A stretch of DNA of 42,933 bases from Phoronis australis. Its lineage: Eukaryota > Phoronida > Phoronidae. The notes under the pieces are model-generated. The model was not told the origin of the DNA and did not search any database. It was given only the letters and a program-made list of their open reading frames with translations. The stretch covers positions 329,435 to 372,367 of the forward strand of contig NMRA01000424.1 in assembly GCA_002633005.1 (NCBI GenBank). The letters are read 5' to 3'. A program made the translations under genes and the position numbers. This document shows, piece after piece, positions 31,364 to 42,913 of this stretch (the stretch's first letter is position 1; each line of letters starts with the position of its first letter).

Positions 31364-34114
31364 GAGTGAGGTCAGGCTTCGCCCGGACGCGTTCTGAACT
31401 CGGTTGGGTTGTGACTCACCCTAAGACTGGCCTAGGTTGGACTCGGTTGGACTGCGGTTATTGAGTCATTAAATGTCCGGGGGGTTACCCCTGCATATGC
31501 TACCACTGACCGCTGAACCTGCACTCATGGCTTGATTTCCTCGCAGGTTTTTGTCAAGGTTGTGCTTTTGTGTCGAATATGTTTCTTAATTACATTGAGT
31601 GCTAGGATTTTCGGGGGAGGAATAAAATTAGACTTGGCATTTGACGACGGGAACGGTCGCAAAATTGATGGCGAAAGGTTGAAGGACAGACTGCGAGTGG
31701 CATGACTACGGCACCATACAATTCGCAATGGCGAGGGGGGAGGAAAAGACTGCAAGTGGTATGAATGCCGCGTGATTCTCTTCGGAGTTCGTGGTATCAA
31801 TATTAGCTGTGCGGATTTCATTCGATCCAGTGGTGTAGAGGTGATGGTTATTTAACATATTGTGGACGAGCGACAAATAAATCACGTCTTGACGCTACTG
31901 AATGGAAGTGACTCAGAATCTTTTAAAAACTGGAGTATCCCCACAATTTTACAATGCAGTACGTGACCCCTTGCAGTAGTCCATGGGGCCATTGATAAAT
32001 TATGCCTCGTTTATAGCTTACTGTTTTGTGTTTATTTTGCCTTTTGGCACCATATTAAAGTTGTAGACTACCCCGGGTTACACAACAACTGCTTATCAGA
32101 TTTCGCCGTATAAGTTGCAACTAGTGAAAGTGCCATCAATACGCGGCCGCGTTGTGATTTTATTTTTACTTACGCACAATGGCGAGGTACAATTGGTGGT
32201 TCAGCAATGAGCCCTGAGGCAATCTTCGCACAAAGGAGCTAAGCCAACGCGATCAATACAGGCCGTGACTGGTCCGTGTGATCTGAAAGAATGTCTCCGT
32301 CTTGCTTTCCTTAGCGGCTATACTGAACGATCGTGTTTTGTGTTGGGTCTAGCAGTTAGGTGCAATACAGCCACTGACGGAATATACTAATAATTTCACG
32401 TACGCTGGTCAAAACACAAAAAATACTGTTTTAATTAGATGAGAAGCCTTGTCTTACCACAAAAAAATGGTTCGTTCGTTAGTTACTGATATAGTTTCGT
32501 GCTGGCAATAATACAAGTACCGGCCATGAGATGTGCCGAAAAATATTATAACCGAGGATTTCATAGACTTGTTATAATTAGAGTGCACTTAGAATTGGTC
32601 AGTCACCTGCCATTAGTAATTAACCATTACGTATATCTAAGGGAAAATTACATATGTACGAGCCCGGCCGTTCTGTGGAGGCAGTCGTTCAAATGAGGGC
32701 GGATAATGTCATTTTGTGTGCGTCTACAGTAGTTTGTACGCTGAATTAAGATCATTGATCCTCAGAGTCGTTTGTAAAGAGAGTTGAAGACTTTTGTCGA
32801 AGGCATTGCGGGTATGAAACAATGAAAATTTATGTACATGCAAGTTATTTTCACTGTTTATGATTATTTCGTCAATTCGTGACATTCTCTATCGTATCTC
32901 AAGAATATCCGAAAATTGAATACGCCTTGACAGGCACGTGGGTATGCACTGGACAAAGGTCAACTTGCATCTGGCTTTTTCCCCCGAGTCACTGCTTCGT
33001 TGTGGGTTAGGTGCTATTAATACTGTACCTCTATTGTGTACTGCATACCGTTCACTCAGCTGACCTATACAGCACAGCTAACGGAGGAGAAAGGCAGTTT
33101 TCCGGGTTGTAGTTTCGCTCAACGACATGGCAGGCTGTTATTCTCAGAAAGTATTGGCACGTTTTAATATAGCTAAGTATCTACTGACAGACAGCCCAAT
33201 TGCTAGGTTCATTTTCAAAATTCATTTCAGTACAGACTCCATTCAGAATTATTTAAGTTTTGGGGTTTTCTTATGAATTAAAAAAACCGAGGTGCTTCAG
33301 AGAGAAAAACATATTCGTGTTTTAAAAGCTTCTGGCGTGATAATTACTAGGACTTGCAATCACCAATGACAAAAAAGAGAAAAATTTCCCAAGTGATGCA
33401 TCGTTCCACTAAGACATAGGCTGGTGCGATGTTGTGAAACTTAACTGAATGACAAAAAAGAGGAAATCACCTTAAAAGGAGGAAAATTCCAAGCCGTGGA
33501 TAGTATAAAGATATTGCAAGTGAACTTATTCGATGAATGTTCGCCAAATACAAAACTAATCAGTGAGTGAGAAGCTTGGACTGTGTTGTTTGTGAATCAA
33601 GTCAAGACTTAACAATAGAGGCTGGTGACTATAGCATTAAGAATTTAAGCCGCTACAAGTATGAGAATACCGTGATTATCACTCTCACTAACTCCTGCAG
33701 ACAATTAACATAACAGAGGATCTATCAAGTCAACTCAAATCTATAGGAAGCAAGGAAACGGAACATGAACGAATGTAATGAAGTAAGAACTAATCCATGA
33801 AGAAATGAATAGATGGCTGCAGAATGTTGGCACCCCTTAATAATAGCTAACTTTAAAACTGAACATATACAAAGACATTCCTACAAGCATTGTTACCAGC
33901 TTTTCTTAGGTCAACTATCGTTTTGACAGAGTACGTTATGATTGGATAAATTTCTACCCAAGTTTATTGATAGGGCTTGGAACTAAACGTTTCAGTGAGA
34001 GTTGTTTGTGGTACCTAGAACACACGGTGAGGAGTCAATTCCAACCCAACATACTTTATTGATTCGTTTTTCATCGTAATCGCTGGTTTGAACGCTTTCA
34101 ACACCACTAGCAAG
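31364..34114. other. Intergenic DNA, no supported gene
   Basis: A GC-richer stretch at 31364-31500 follows the duplication. The frames at 31821-31525 (minus) and 32499-32696 (plus) lack motifs. A short AATGACAAAAAAGAG phrase occurs near 33365 and 33450. Confidence 0.4.
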
Positions 34115-34234
34115 ATGGTATATCGTGTCAAGAGACTGAGCATTGGTTTGCGGCGAAAAATTGCTACGTTGCACAGCGACGGACTCAGTGCATCACAGAT
34201 TCAAAATAGACTCATGAAAGAGAACGATGTGAAG
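34115..34234 (+). CDS. Tc1/mariner-type HTH gene, exon 1 (first helix-turn-helix)
   Basis: The ATG at 34115 has a favourable context (A at -3, G at +4). It opens 40 codons ending in AAG before a canonical GTACGT donor, phase 0. The peptide begins MVYRVKRLSIGLRRKIATLH and continues with a GLSASQIQNRL helix pattern. This is the first three-helix unit of the bipartite DNA-binding domain of Tc1/mariner and Pogo/paired-related transposases (L....R..I..LH..G.S...I...L). The same frame stays open upstream of the ATG, so the 5' limit is chosen on context. With exons 2 and 3 the CDS is 384 nt with no disablement. The fold is expected to bind DNA; host function is unknown. Confidence 0.75.
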
Positions 34235-35559
34235 GTACGTATTTTAAAGATTTAGAGAGTCTGGTTTTCCGCGAAAACGGACAAAAACAATTCACCAAAT
34301 CGGACTTCAAATATGGAGTCTGAGGTTTCCGCCGGGGAGAAATTATATTTTCAGTGCTAAATCCGGAATTCTAAAGTTCTCAGCATTACAGTAACAAAAA
34401 AGGTTACAATGCACTAATTCATCAAATCGATGTCTGATACTCATTGTGGACCCCAGTCCATCGACAAATGCTTTTCACCCCGCGGACATGCTCAACTAAG
34501 AGGTTGTGCATTCATCCGATTGTTGAATGAGGTAGTGCTCTTTTCTGCAGTAGTAAAGCGGGAATTGCAAAAATACAAAACGAAAAACAAACAGAATTTC
34601 AGGCGAGACGGATTTCTCTGTTTTTGAACAACCGTTTTTGAAAGCCGAAAACCAGGGTCTCAATAAAATGAAACAGCACCGCTTGTAAAACGCTTTTTTG
34701 AAAGAACAATCTCAAATCTGTAGCTGGTCCTATTTGTAACTACATAGGCCGTTGTGTAGGCCTGTAATGTATAGTCAATGCGCCTACCGACGTTTGATCC
34801 AATCAACCATGCAGACCCGATTCTACTGGTGTGCCCTTCTAGCAGACGGGGATTCAGAATCTTTCTGGGTGGGTGTAACCAAAATTCTACATTAAACATT
34901 GACTGTGAGTTACATGGCTGAGTAAAAATGTACTGGGATGGAGTAAACACCCTTCGACACCCTATTCCGCACCTCAGTAGGCAATAACATTTTGCATGCA
35001 TTTTATTACTGACGTTTTCCCGAAATACAGGTGTATGATTCCTAAAAGCTTTGGAGGGGAACTGTACAGTATTTTGGATAAATCCTGCCCAGTTTTCTAT
35101 GATTAATTTCACAAATAATTCAACAACAAAATGTAATCATACAGTTTCTAACAAAACTTAAAAATCATGCCTCGACTAATATGTTAGCTAACAGGTGCCA
35201 GTGCAAAATGACCAGAACAGCCAATCAAATGCCAAGAAAATTATGTGTCATACCTTTCCATTCCCAAGTCGTCTGCTTCAGCATTTATCAAACAGCTAGC
35301 TGTCCTGCTGGCTTGGCTAACTTGTTTGCAGCTACTGTCTACATGGGATAGTATTAATTCTTGTTTGGGTGTGCAAGTAATTGTCAATTACCGAGGAGTA
35401 AGGGCACTATTCGGATAAAATGAACGCTGATTTAAAGCACAGGCGCTCGAATTTCTCGACGACCAATAACCATATAATAAGAAACATTTCAAACATTGGA
35501 CACTATTCTATAAAACTTTGCCGAGCGGAGGCTCCCAACTTCAACTGTCCAAAATTCAA

Positions 35560-35710
35560 ATAAGATCTGCGTGCACTTCCCTCAGTATGGTATTGCATAA
35601 ACTTTCGAAGCCTTATCTTTCCTTGATCCCATTAATTGTCCCCGTGAGTGGTGAATTGGCGACGGAATTTCCAAAACAATCTCAAAGCTCTGAATTCAAG
35701 GACCTAAAAT
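35560..35710 (+). repeat. Member A of an inverted repeat pair with a shared peptide pattern
   Basis: In this orientation the frame ends VSGELATEFPKQSQSSEFKD then L, followed by a stop and soon ATGGCGGA. The inverted partner at 36505-36330 reads SSGDLTTKMPNECQNHKFKD then L and is followed by ATGGCAGA. The similarity covers about 150 bp. Confidence 0.5.
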
Positions 35711-36329
35711 AGTAAACATGGCGGATTTCAGTTGTGCTTCAACTTGTACGCCTGTCGTATGTGAAACTTCGAGTTTGAACAAGCAAATTACAATTCAAAT
35801 TCAATAATTCTAATCCAAAACTTAACTGATTTATAATGTTAAAGTTAGAATGTTGATGATTATTTGTAATTTTATTCCACTGACTGCTCATTTTAGCCCT
35901 TAACTTAAAATTTTATTGCATAAACTTGCGTATCTTGATTCTCATCTAGACACCACGCACTTCTTTGGTTGAGGCACAACACACACTCGGCCAGGAAACG
36001 CAGTCCGTGCAAGTATTACAATGGGCGTGGCTGATGAGTTTACTCAATGGCTTTGGCCAAAAGTGAAACCTTAATAAGAAATCACAGTACACAAAATAAC
36101 TTCGCATATCAATACAGTATCAGGATAATTTATATTTGACTCAAAAAGCTTAGTAGTTACATTCATTTGGCAATGATATTTTTAAAGTGCTCTCAGCCTT
36201 CTCATGACCAAGTAGTCGGGGGACTGACGACGAAAGGCGCCCGAAAATAGACTTTCGGATTTAGCTCGGGAGTGTCCGCCAAAATCCCGGATGTGCGAAG
36301 ACCGTCTGCCATGACATCACGAAGTAAGG

Positions 36330-36505
36330 TCCTTGAATTTGTGATTTTGACATTCGTTTGGCATTTTTGTAGTCAAATCACCACTCGAAGGCAATTTGAA
36401 GAGATCAATTGAAAGAATATATTCTAAGATTTTTTCGATGGTAGTTTGGTGGAGTTCCATGCCCATTTGAGAAGAAAATTCTGAGCAAACAGACTGAGTG
36501 TCCAA
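36330..36505 (-). repeat. Member B of the inverted repeat pair
   Basis: Diverged inverted copy of 35560-35710. Both members keep an open frame and the same spacing to a downstream ATGGC(G/A)GA, but no splice sites or known domain support a gene. Confidence 0.5.
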
Positions 36506-37465
36506 CCTTCAAGTAGACGTAGTTTGCGATCGAGGAACAGATAAACTCTAGCGCCTGTGATTTAGAGAACCAGTTCATCCACTAAATAACATTACCGTTA
36601 TTCAGGGCAGACTAACGTTCAAAAGTGGAAACCAGCAGGCAGCAGTTAGGAATTGAGGAAAGTCAAGTCATGTATTTTGACAACAGTCATCATACAGCTA
36701 GCTGGCTGGCTAAGTGTCACCATACTGACATACAATTTACATGCCGGCATTTTTAGCACAAGCAAAACAATATGATCAGTTTATTAACATTTTGTTTCAT
36801 TTACGTTTTGTAATCAATGTGATCCAGAGATACCTGACTTTAATAAGTTGAATTCGTTTCTGCAAATACTAAATTTTGAGATTGCAAAAGACGAATCAAG
36901 TTTAGATCTGTGGCAACTCTAATTACCTAATTTTAAAGCTGTCTTTGTAAGATGTAATTGTTTCAAGGTTCTCAGATGTTAGATACAATTTATAATCAGC
37001 TAAGGTTTTTTTATTGGCTCAAAATTTGTAATTTCATGGGTGTGACTGACGTACAAACTTGCCGTAGGTTTCTGACTTAATGAATAATTCTTGGGATCCA
37101 AAATTTTGGTCAGTACTATTGAGTAACAAGCTCGAGGAGAAACTGAAATTATTTTAATTTTTAATTCAAACTTTTAACTTAACTAAACTTTTTAGCACTT
37201 TTGTGAAAATGTTAGCCTTTGACCCTAAGAGGTCAATGATTTGCCAAAGTTCAAATGTTATGTTTAATAAAGTTTGGACTTCATGTGATTGCACAAATTT
37301 GATAATATAGTGAAATGCCCATATTTGGCTTATTTATGGCAATAATTAGCAACGCACATGAAAATCGAGCTAATTTTTAGGGTCAAGTGACCCCCAAAAA
37401 TGGGGCCGTTTAGGCAAAACATTGAAAGTTATAGGATTGTCAAACATGGATCCTGAAATTAGAGA

Positions 37466-37548
37466 CTGGGCTTTAAATGAGACCAGAAATATTAGTATAG
37501 TCATAATTTTAATTATTTGTCTTTAGGTGGACTTTTTCACGGAATTGC
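37466..37548 (+). repeat. Direct repeat, copy 1
   Basis: GACTGGGCTTTAAATGAGAC, then CAGAAATATT and CATAATTTTAATTATTTGTC, align with copy 2 at 39028-39112 in the next intron of the same gene. Confidence 0.6.
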
Positions 37549-37618
37549 CCAACTGTTGACAAAGGATATGATCTACTAGTTGATGCACTATTGTCAGTTT
37601 TTTTTACACGCGCACGCT

Positions 37619-37635
37619 CACACACACACATGCAC

Positions 37636-37680
<45 letters not shown>
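37619..37680. repeat. Compound CA/TA microsatellite
   Basis: A short CA run leads into about 42 bases of uninterrupted TA repeats ending at 37680, 137 bp before exon 2. Confidence 0.95.
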
Positions 37681-37683
<3 letters not shown>

Positions 37684-37816
37684 TAACTGACCATTCATAG
37701 AGTCAGATTTTGTTTTGTGCAGATGACTTTTAAATGGCTACTTCCTTGCTGAGGAAATACTACATTGTGATTTCTAGCATCTTGACTGAGGAATAGCCCA
37801 TTCCATTGTCTTTTAG

Positions 37817-37887
37817 GTATCAAGAAAAACCGTTGTCAGGTGGTCTCAAAGGTATATGAAGACTGGCCTACTGACAGACAGGAGCAG
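37817..37887 (+). CDS. Tc1/mariner-type HTH gene, exon 2
   Basis: This 71-nt exon lies between TTGTCTTTTAG and GTATAT, phase 0 in and phase 2 out. It reads VSRKTVVRWSQRYMKTGLLT then DRS and two bases of the next codon. This is the recognition-helix end of the first HTH and the start of the linker (VS..TV.R...RY..TG...DR..), exactly what should follow exon 1. The junction ENDVK to VSRKT falls inside the HTH, so the exon is needed for a complete domain. It is far too short to be seen without the domain pattern. The 3' split codon completes to Arg with exon 3, giving SRPGRP. Confidence 0.78.
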
Positions 37888-39537
37888 GTATATTTTCTTT
37901 CTTCCACACTGGCAAAGGTATTTTCAGGAAAGTATTGCACAATTAGCAGTACTAGTTCTACTTCTTGTATTGTACACAGTGCATTAGGCACTAAGACTAA
38001 GTACCTATATAATGTAAGTTGCCAATAGAAGTGGGTTGGCACAAGAAAGCAGAAAAGGCTGTCCCATAATTGCACAGTGACAATCAATTGAATATTCATG
38101 CCATAGTATTTATGAGGCATATCCATCAATCAGAACCATGACCTAGTTTTCACGCCATTGTTATTTCTCACTGCGGTGTTGTTACAAAAATTGCTTTTCT
38201 CGTCAACGGTATTGTGTTCAAACTTCTGATGTAGGTGAAATTTTACTGTTGTGCTGGAGATGGTGTAGCTCAACTGATGCGCTGAAATCTTTTCGCCGAA
38301 TTATGCCTTACACCCACTAAAAATCAAAGTCACACTGACTAAATTATTATGTTTGTCAAATTCCAGTTTCGGGAGAAACGCTTTTATGGTACTTAGTGGC
38401 CATCATCAGGTAACAATTGTGTATCTACTTTTATACTTAGTTCAGCCTGTATTGCAGAAAAATTTCATGTTACATTTAAGTTACTTATTGTGGCAAAACG
38501 CCTTTAGAATCATTTTAGTTGCCGTATTAATTCTTGCTGTGATCTCTTTTCCATCGGCTGTTGCTTGAAAATAAACAAAAACCTTGTTTTTATTTTCTTA
38601 GTCAGATAACAAGCTGACAAAAATTATTATTGGAACTCATCAGCACCTTGCAAACTGACCCCACGAGCACCTCAAAAATGGGTGAAAATCAATTTCACAA
38701 AATTGGCAAAATTTACTGCTCTGCAGTGATGATTAATGGAAACCCCTTTAGAAATTCATGGACTATCTTCTGATAAAGAGGTTCAATGTGTCTTTAAATA
38801 TATTTTTTTCTTTCCCTTTATTTAAAGCGGTTTCAAAACAACTTCTCTAACTCAACATTGTTGAGCCAAAAATGGGCTACCGATATTTTGGGCCAAATTA
38901 GTCATGATGCTCTAAATTAAAACAACAATGGCCCAAAAAATTGAATAAACATTTTGAACATATTTTTCAGAATCTGGGTAGGTGACCAGGGTAATTTTGT
39001 ATTGACAAGTAACCCTTAAACAAGAGAAACTGGGCTTTCAGATGAGATCAGAAATGTTGACATAGTCACGATTCTAATTTTGTCTTAAGGTTGACCTTTT
39101 CACAAAATTGCTCTGGTCTTTGTTCAGGGCGGGGAATTTAACACCAATCCTTTCTTCACTAATGGCCTAGAAAACACCATTTTTGTAAACTTTGGTTCAG
39201 AGGTAGCTAAAGTAATTTGCAAGTATTTTCAAATCTCCATAAACTTCTCTTGATAATGCATCAATTGTGTATAATAAGCCAGGGAATAGAATCGTATGAA
39301 GTGGCCAATTGTTTCCCATCTTTAAATTGTCTGACAAAATCCAACCAGATGGGAATATTGTTTCCTGGAGTACTTGGTGTAGAATTTCAAAATAACTGGT
39401 TGAACTTGCTGAAGTCCATCCTCACTCCAACTTCAAGCTGTTAATCCGACAATCTAATTTTGTACATGTCAAGCAGAGTCGGGGGCCCTAGGTGAAGTAT
39501 AATAGCTGCATTGTTACTCTGCATATGTTTGTTTCAG
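37888..39537 (+). other. Intron 2 of the Tc1/mariner-type gene
   Basis: A 1.65-kb intron with donor GTATAT and acceptor TATGTTTGTTTCAG. It contains the second copy of an 85-bp direct repeat (39028-39112). Open frames at 37840-38028 and 38353-38568 are unsupported. Confidence 0.65.
39028..39112 (+). repeat. Direct repeat, copy 2
   Basis: Aligns with 37466-37548 (AACTGGGCTTTCAGATGAGA, TCAGAAATGTT, then GACCTTTTCAC against GACTTTTTCAC). Confidence 0.6.
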
Positions 39538-39730
39538 GCCAGGTAGACCGTCACCTCTTACGCCTAAGCTGGGGGAAATTGACCGCCTGACTGAGGGGAA
39601 TCGTCAGATGTCATCCCAAGAACTGGCAAATATAATTGGCGTAAAGACGAGTGCCTCCTCAATCAGGAGATGTAGACAAAAGTTAAATTGGTTATTTGTG
39701 AATCGAAAATACTGTCAAAATGTTAAACAG
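39538..39730 (+). CDS. Tc1/mariner-type HTH gene, exon 3 (GRP linker and second HTH)
   Basis: This 193-nt exon lies between TTTGTTTCAG and GTATGT, phase 2 in and phase 0 out. With the split Arg it reads PGRPSPLTPKLGEIDRLTEG, then NRQMSSQELANIIGV, SSIRRCRQKLNW and RKYCQNVKQ. The GRP..(L)TP element is the GRPR-type linker between the two HTH units of Tc1-like transposases. What follows is the second HTH (I..L......S...LA......V....I.R.L...) and the bridge that normally leads to the DDE/D catalytic domain. No catalytic block (such as the V.(F/W)(S/T)DE strand) is found between here and the window end, so the gene continues outside or has lost it. The linker lacks the second Arg of GRPR. Confidence 0.78.
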
Positions 39731-39983
39731 GTATGTAAAGTTTGCAAAGATAATGCATTAAAATGTCACTAATTTGGGAAAAGATAATTGCCAAAATTAA
39801 GTTTCTCGATGTTTAAAGGCTTTTGTGAGTGCCCTTAACTACTTAAAACATCGCTTTATGGCAGTTTTGACATTACACATTTAACTGAACCGTTTTTCCT
39901 GAAAACTTAAACTTTTCTCCGATGGTCCAAATTCACGAGTTCATAGGCTCATTTGATAAACAATGAAATAACTGCATATAGCT

Positions 39984-40451
39984 GAATGGTTTTGCTGGGT
40001 ATTTGATTTCACCAATCAACTTAAAATGCAATCTATTATCAATGCCACTTGAAAGTATCAATCTGACAATCCTGACAATTATTAGGTGGTCAATATGACA
40101 GTTACGGAACCGTTCCGCAAACAATGGTTTTGTGGAGCTCACATCTTTAAATTGATGCTTGCGAATTAAAGTTGAAATACATTCGATTGTCAATAACACA
40201 TGAACATATCAATGTGTCAACATGATCCATAATTAATCAGTGGGGAACTTGCTGAATGGTTTGTGTTGTAGAAACTTACCTCAAGCTGACTCGGAAAAAA
40301 TTGACATTTTGATTGTGCCATTTAACCGCTCATGGTAGAGTTTAACCCAAGCCAGGAAATATTCAAATCTTAATGTGCCAAAAGCTTAAACATGAATGTA
40401 TCAGAACTTCTACCCTAACAATAATTATTTCATAAATGTGAGTTGCGGAAC
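39984..40451 (-). repeat. Left arm of a large inverted repeat
   Basis: The reverse complement of this stretch follows 42124-42631 block by block: GTTCCGCAACT, GTTAGGGTAGAA, AAGATTTGAATATTTC, AAACCATT.AGCAAGTTCCCC, TCAAGTGGCATTGATAAT and TTAAGTTGATTGGTGAAATC. Arms differ by substitutions and by extra palindromes in the right arm. The loop between arms is about 1.7 kb. Confidence 0.75.
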
Positions 40452-42123
40452 TGTTTCGCGAGGGGAACGATTTTCCACACAGAATGGATTTGCGGGGGTT
40501 TTGTTTTGCCCATTAAAGTTAAAATGTATCCCATTCTCTAATTTTGTTTACTTAAGACAGACTACAAGAACTGGCAAGGGCACCCCACACCACCTTCACT
40601 AATTCTGGTGATAACATTAATGAGAGTGAAAAAACTAACATTGCAAGTGACAAATGAACTACTAGCCTGTTGTGATACTGATTGATGCTGATGAATCTAG
40701 ACTTTCATATGGATCAGATATGCAGTTCAACAGTCTTATCTAATGGTGGTTGACCATCTCCATTTCATTTCAAAACCAGTACTATCCTCATACTGGTATA
40801 CAGTTATGTAATCGAATTAGCTAGTTCAGGCCAAGCCTGATAACATTAGTTAATACCCTGCATTGTTGGCTTTGCCAGGTCTACTAAAGAACTGCTTGAG
40901 AATAGACAGTCACTCACCAAGAGGGATAGTAAATTTAAGCAACTAATCACATTTGCCTAACAATGTTTATGTACACTGCTAGGTCATTGTTAATTTTTTC
41001 TTAGAACTTGACCATTTAATTCTAATGCAATCACCTTAGAATTAAAGTATTTTAGGTGCATAATAACTTATTAAACTTTAAGTTCATTCTATGTTGGATT
41101 TTTCATGGACATTTTTCATACCAGTATAAGCAACTGTAGTACCCAAAACAGTGAACAGGTTTGTCACAAAAGCACTGTATTCTCTAGATTCAATTCATGT
41201 GTTATATTCGAGGATTCTTTTGGCCTGAAATTTGTTGTTCTGTCTTTGATAAATTTGTCTGTTTTTTTCTTTTCTTTTCTTTGTTTGCACTTTTACTTTT
41301 TATCATCTTTAAACCTCTGCTTTACACCATTGCTTTTCACCAGGTTCCAAATTTCTGGGTGTACAATCTCAAAATCTCTGAATCAAAGTTAAACTGTTAT
41401 AAACCAGTTGACACACTGGCAGGTTGACCTCCAAGCTGTATTGACCATTTATTGCTCTGTTTGCATCACATTACCATGCAGAGGACAACAAGAGATTGGC
41501 AATTTAACTTCAGTGGCTAAGAAAGATTTCCCACACCTTGGCTAGAGTGATAGGTTCTCTATACATTGAAGTAAAGATTCCTCAATTTATAACGCAATAT
41601 GGTGGAACAGTAAAATTATATTTTGTCAAATTTTTCAACAAAAGTAATTAGGATGAAAACATTTACTTCGCTACTTGCTAAACTGGAAAAATGGCAACTT
41701 TGGCAATTGTCTTTGTTCTAAATAGTGGAATTTGCTGATTTAACAAGGAGAACCCAAAACTATGGCAGCCGCATTTTTGCACATCCAAACTTATTTAAAC
41801 AAGAACAATATTTTACCATCCTTAGGTTGTTGAATCACGTGGTCATTCAAATGGTACTTTGCTATTTTTACTTTCTACTCATTCGTAAATAAATTCTTTA
41901 ACAAACAAAAGTGTGCATCTTAATTCCTTGTACACCAGCAAATTTCAATTCATTACGATGTAATTTGTTTTGTTAGTTTATTCCCTTTAACTTAAATGTT
42001 TTTCACATTCCCATCAAAAGGGCAAAATCATCATGTGGTGAATCAAAGCTGTAGTTGCGAAATTTAGCATATTTTTGAGAAAGTGAATTTTCTGTTTGAG
42101 CTAAGATACCCGCATGCAGAAAT

Positions 42124-42631
42124 GTTCCGCAACTGTCACTTTTATTAATGATTGTTAGGGTAGAAATTCTGGTACTTTTATGTTTAATGCTTGTTGTACG
42201 TTAAGATTTGAATATTTCATGGCTTGTGTTAAGGTTCTGCCAAAAGCGGTAAAATGGCATAGACAAGATGTCGATTTTTCCTTCAGTCTGCTTGAGGTAT
42301 AGGTTTCTGCATCACAAACCATTTAGCAAGTTCCCCACTGATCAATCATTGTTCATGTTGACACATTGATATTTCCAAATGCTATTGAGAATAGAGTATA
42401 ATTCAACTGAAATGGGCAAGAAAATTTTTTTTGAACTTGTGAGGATCACAAAAGTGTTATTTGCAGAACGGTTCCGTATGCGGAACGGTTCCGCATGCGG
42501 AACGGTTCCGCAACTGTCACATTGATCAACTAATTACTGTTAGGATTGTCACGTCGATACTTTCAAGTGGCATTGATAATGTAATGCATTTTAAGTTGAT
42601 TGGTGAAATCAAATGCCCAGCAAAACCATTC
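42124..42631 (+). repeat. Right arm of the large inverted repeat
   Basis: Inverted partner of 39984-40451. It contains a cluster of three GGAACGGTTCC palindromes (42463-42510). A plus frame (42461-42838) reads through it and shares a peptide with the minus frame at 40199-39933. That is explained by the repeat and does not by itself show coding. Confidence 0.75.
42463..42510. repeat. Tandem GCGGAACGGTTCCGC palindromes
   Basis: Three successive copies about 16-17 bp apart; the last two are perfect TGCGGAACGGTTCCGCA and the first is degenerate. Related single copies or half-sites occur near 40102-40118, 40443-40456, 42124-42131, 42658-42690 and 42915-42932. Confidence 0.85.
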
Positions 42632-42654
42632 TGTTTGGGAAATCGCTCCCCATA

Positions 42655-42790
42655 CCGAACGGTTCCGCATGTGGAATGGTTCCACAACTGTCGCATTGAT
42701 CAAGTAACTATTATTAGGATTGTCACATTGATACTTTCAAGTGGTATTGATTATGGAATGCATTTTAACTTTATTGGTCATGAGGCAAAA
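42655..42790 (+). repeat. Third, partial copy of the right-arm repeat
   Basis: It repeats the right-arm order in direct orientation: GAACGGTTCCGCATG, CAACTGTCGCATTGATCAAG, TTAGGATTGTCAC, TACTTTCAAGTGGTATTGAT, ATGCATTTTAACTTTATTGG. Confidence 0.75.
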
Positions 42791-42913
42791 ATTGAACTTC
42801 TAATTAAGAAAATGCTAATTGAGGAAATAAAAATGTAACATTGTAAACATGTTTAGGGTAAGGTATAGATTTGTTACATACCATTTTTATGGCCCTAAGT
42901 GGATATTAAAAAA

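Larger units (their letters stand above)
34235..37816 (+). other. Intron 1 of the Tc1/mariner-type gene
   Basis: A 3.58-kb intron with GTACGT donor and TTGTCTTTTAG acceptor. It holds a 150-codon minus frame (35112-34660) with no recognised motif, a diverged inverted pair at 35560-35710 and 36330-36505, and a CA/TA microsatellite near the 3' end. Confidence 0.65.

Noticed and set aside
34660-35112. 150-codon minus-strand open frame in intron 1 of the HTH gene
   Set aside because: Longest non-transposon frame in the window, but it has no recognisable domain, no splice context and lies antisense in an intron. Chance or old repeat sequence is more likely.
42463-42510. CRISPR-like or heat-shock-element array
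   Set aside because: The repeats are palindromes with almost no spacers, in animal DNA. The GAA-to-TTC gap is 3 nt, not the 2 nt of a heat-shock element.
42461-42838. 125-codon plus-strand open frame sharing a peptide with 40199-39933
   Set aside because: The similarity is fully explained by the DNA-level repeat copies, and the frame begins in a palindrome array. I list the repeat and not a gene.
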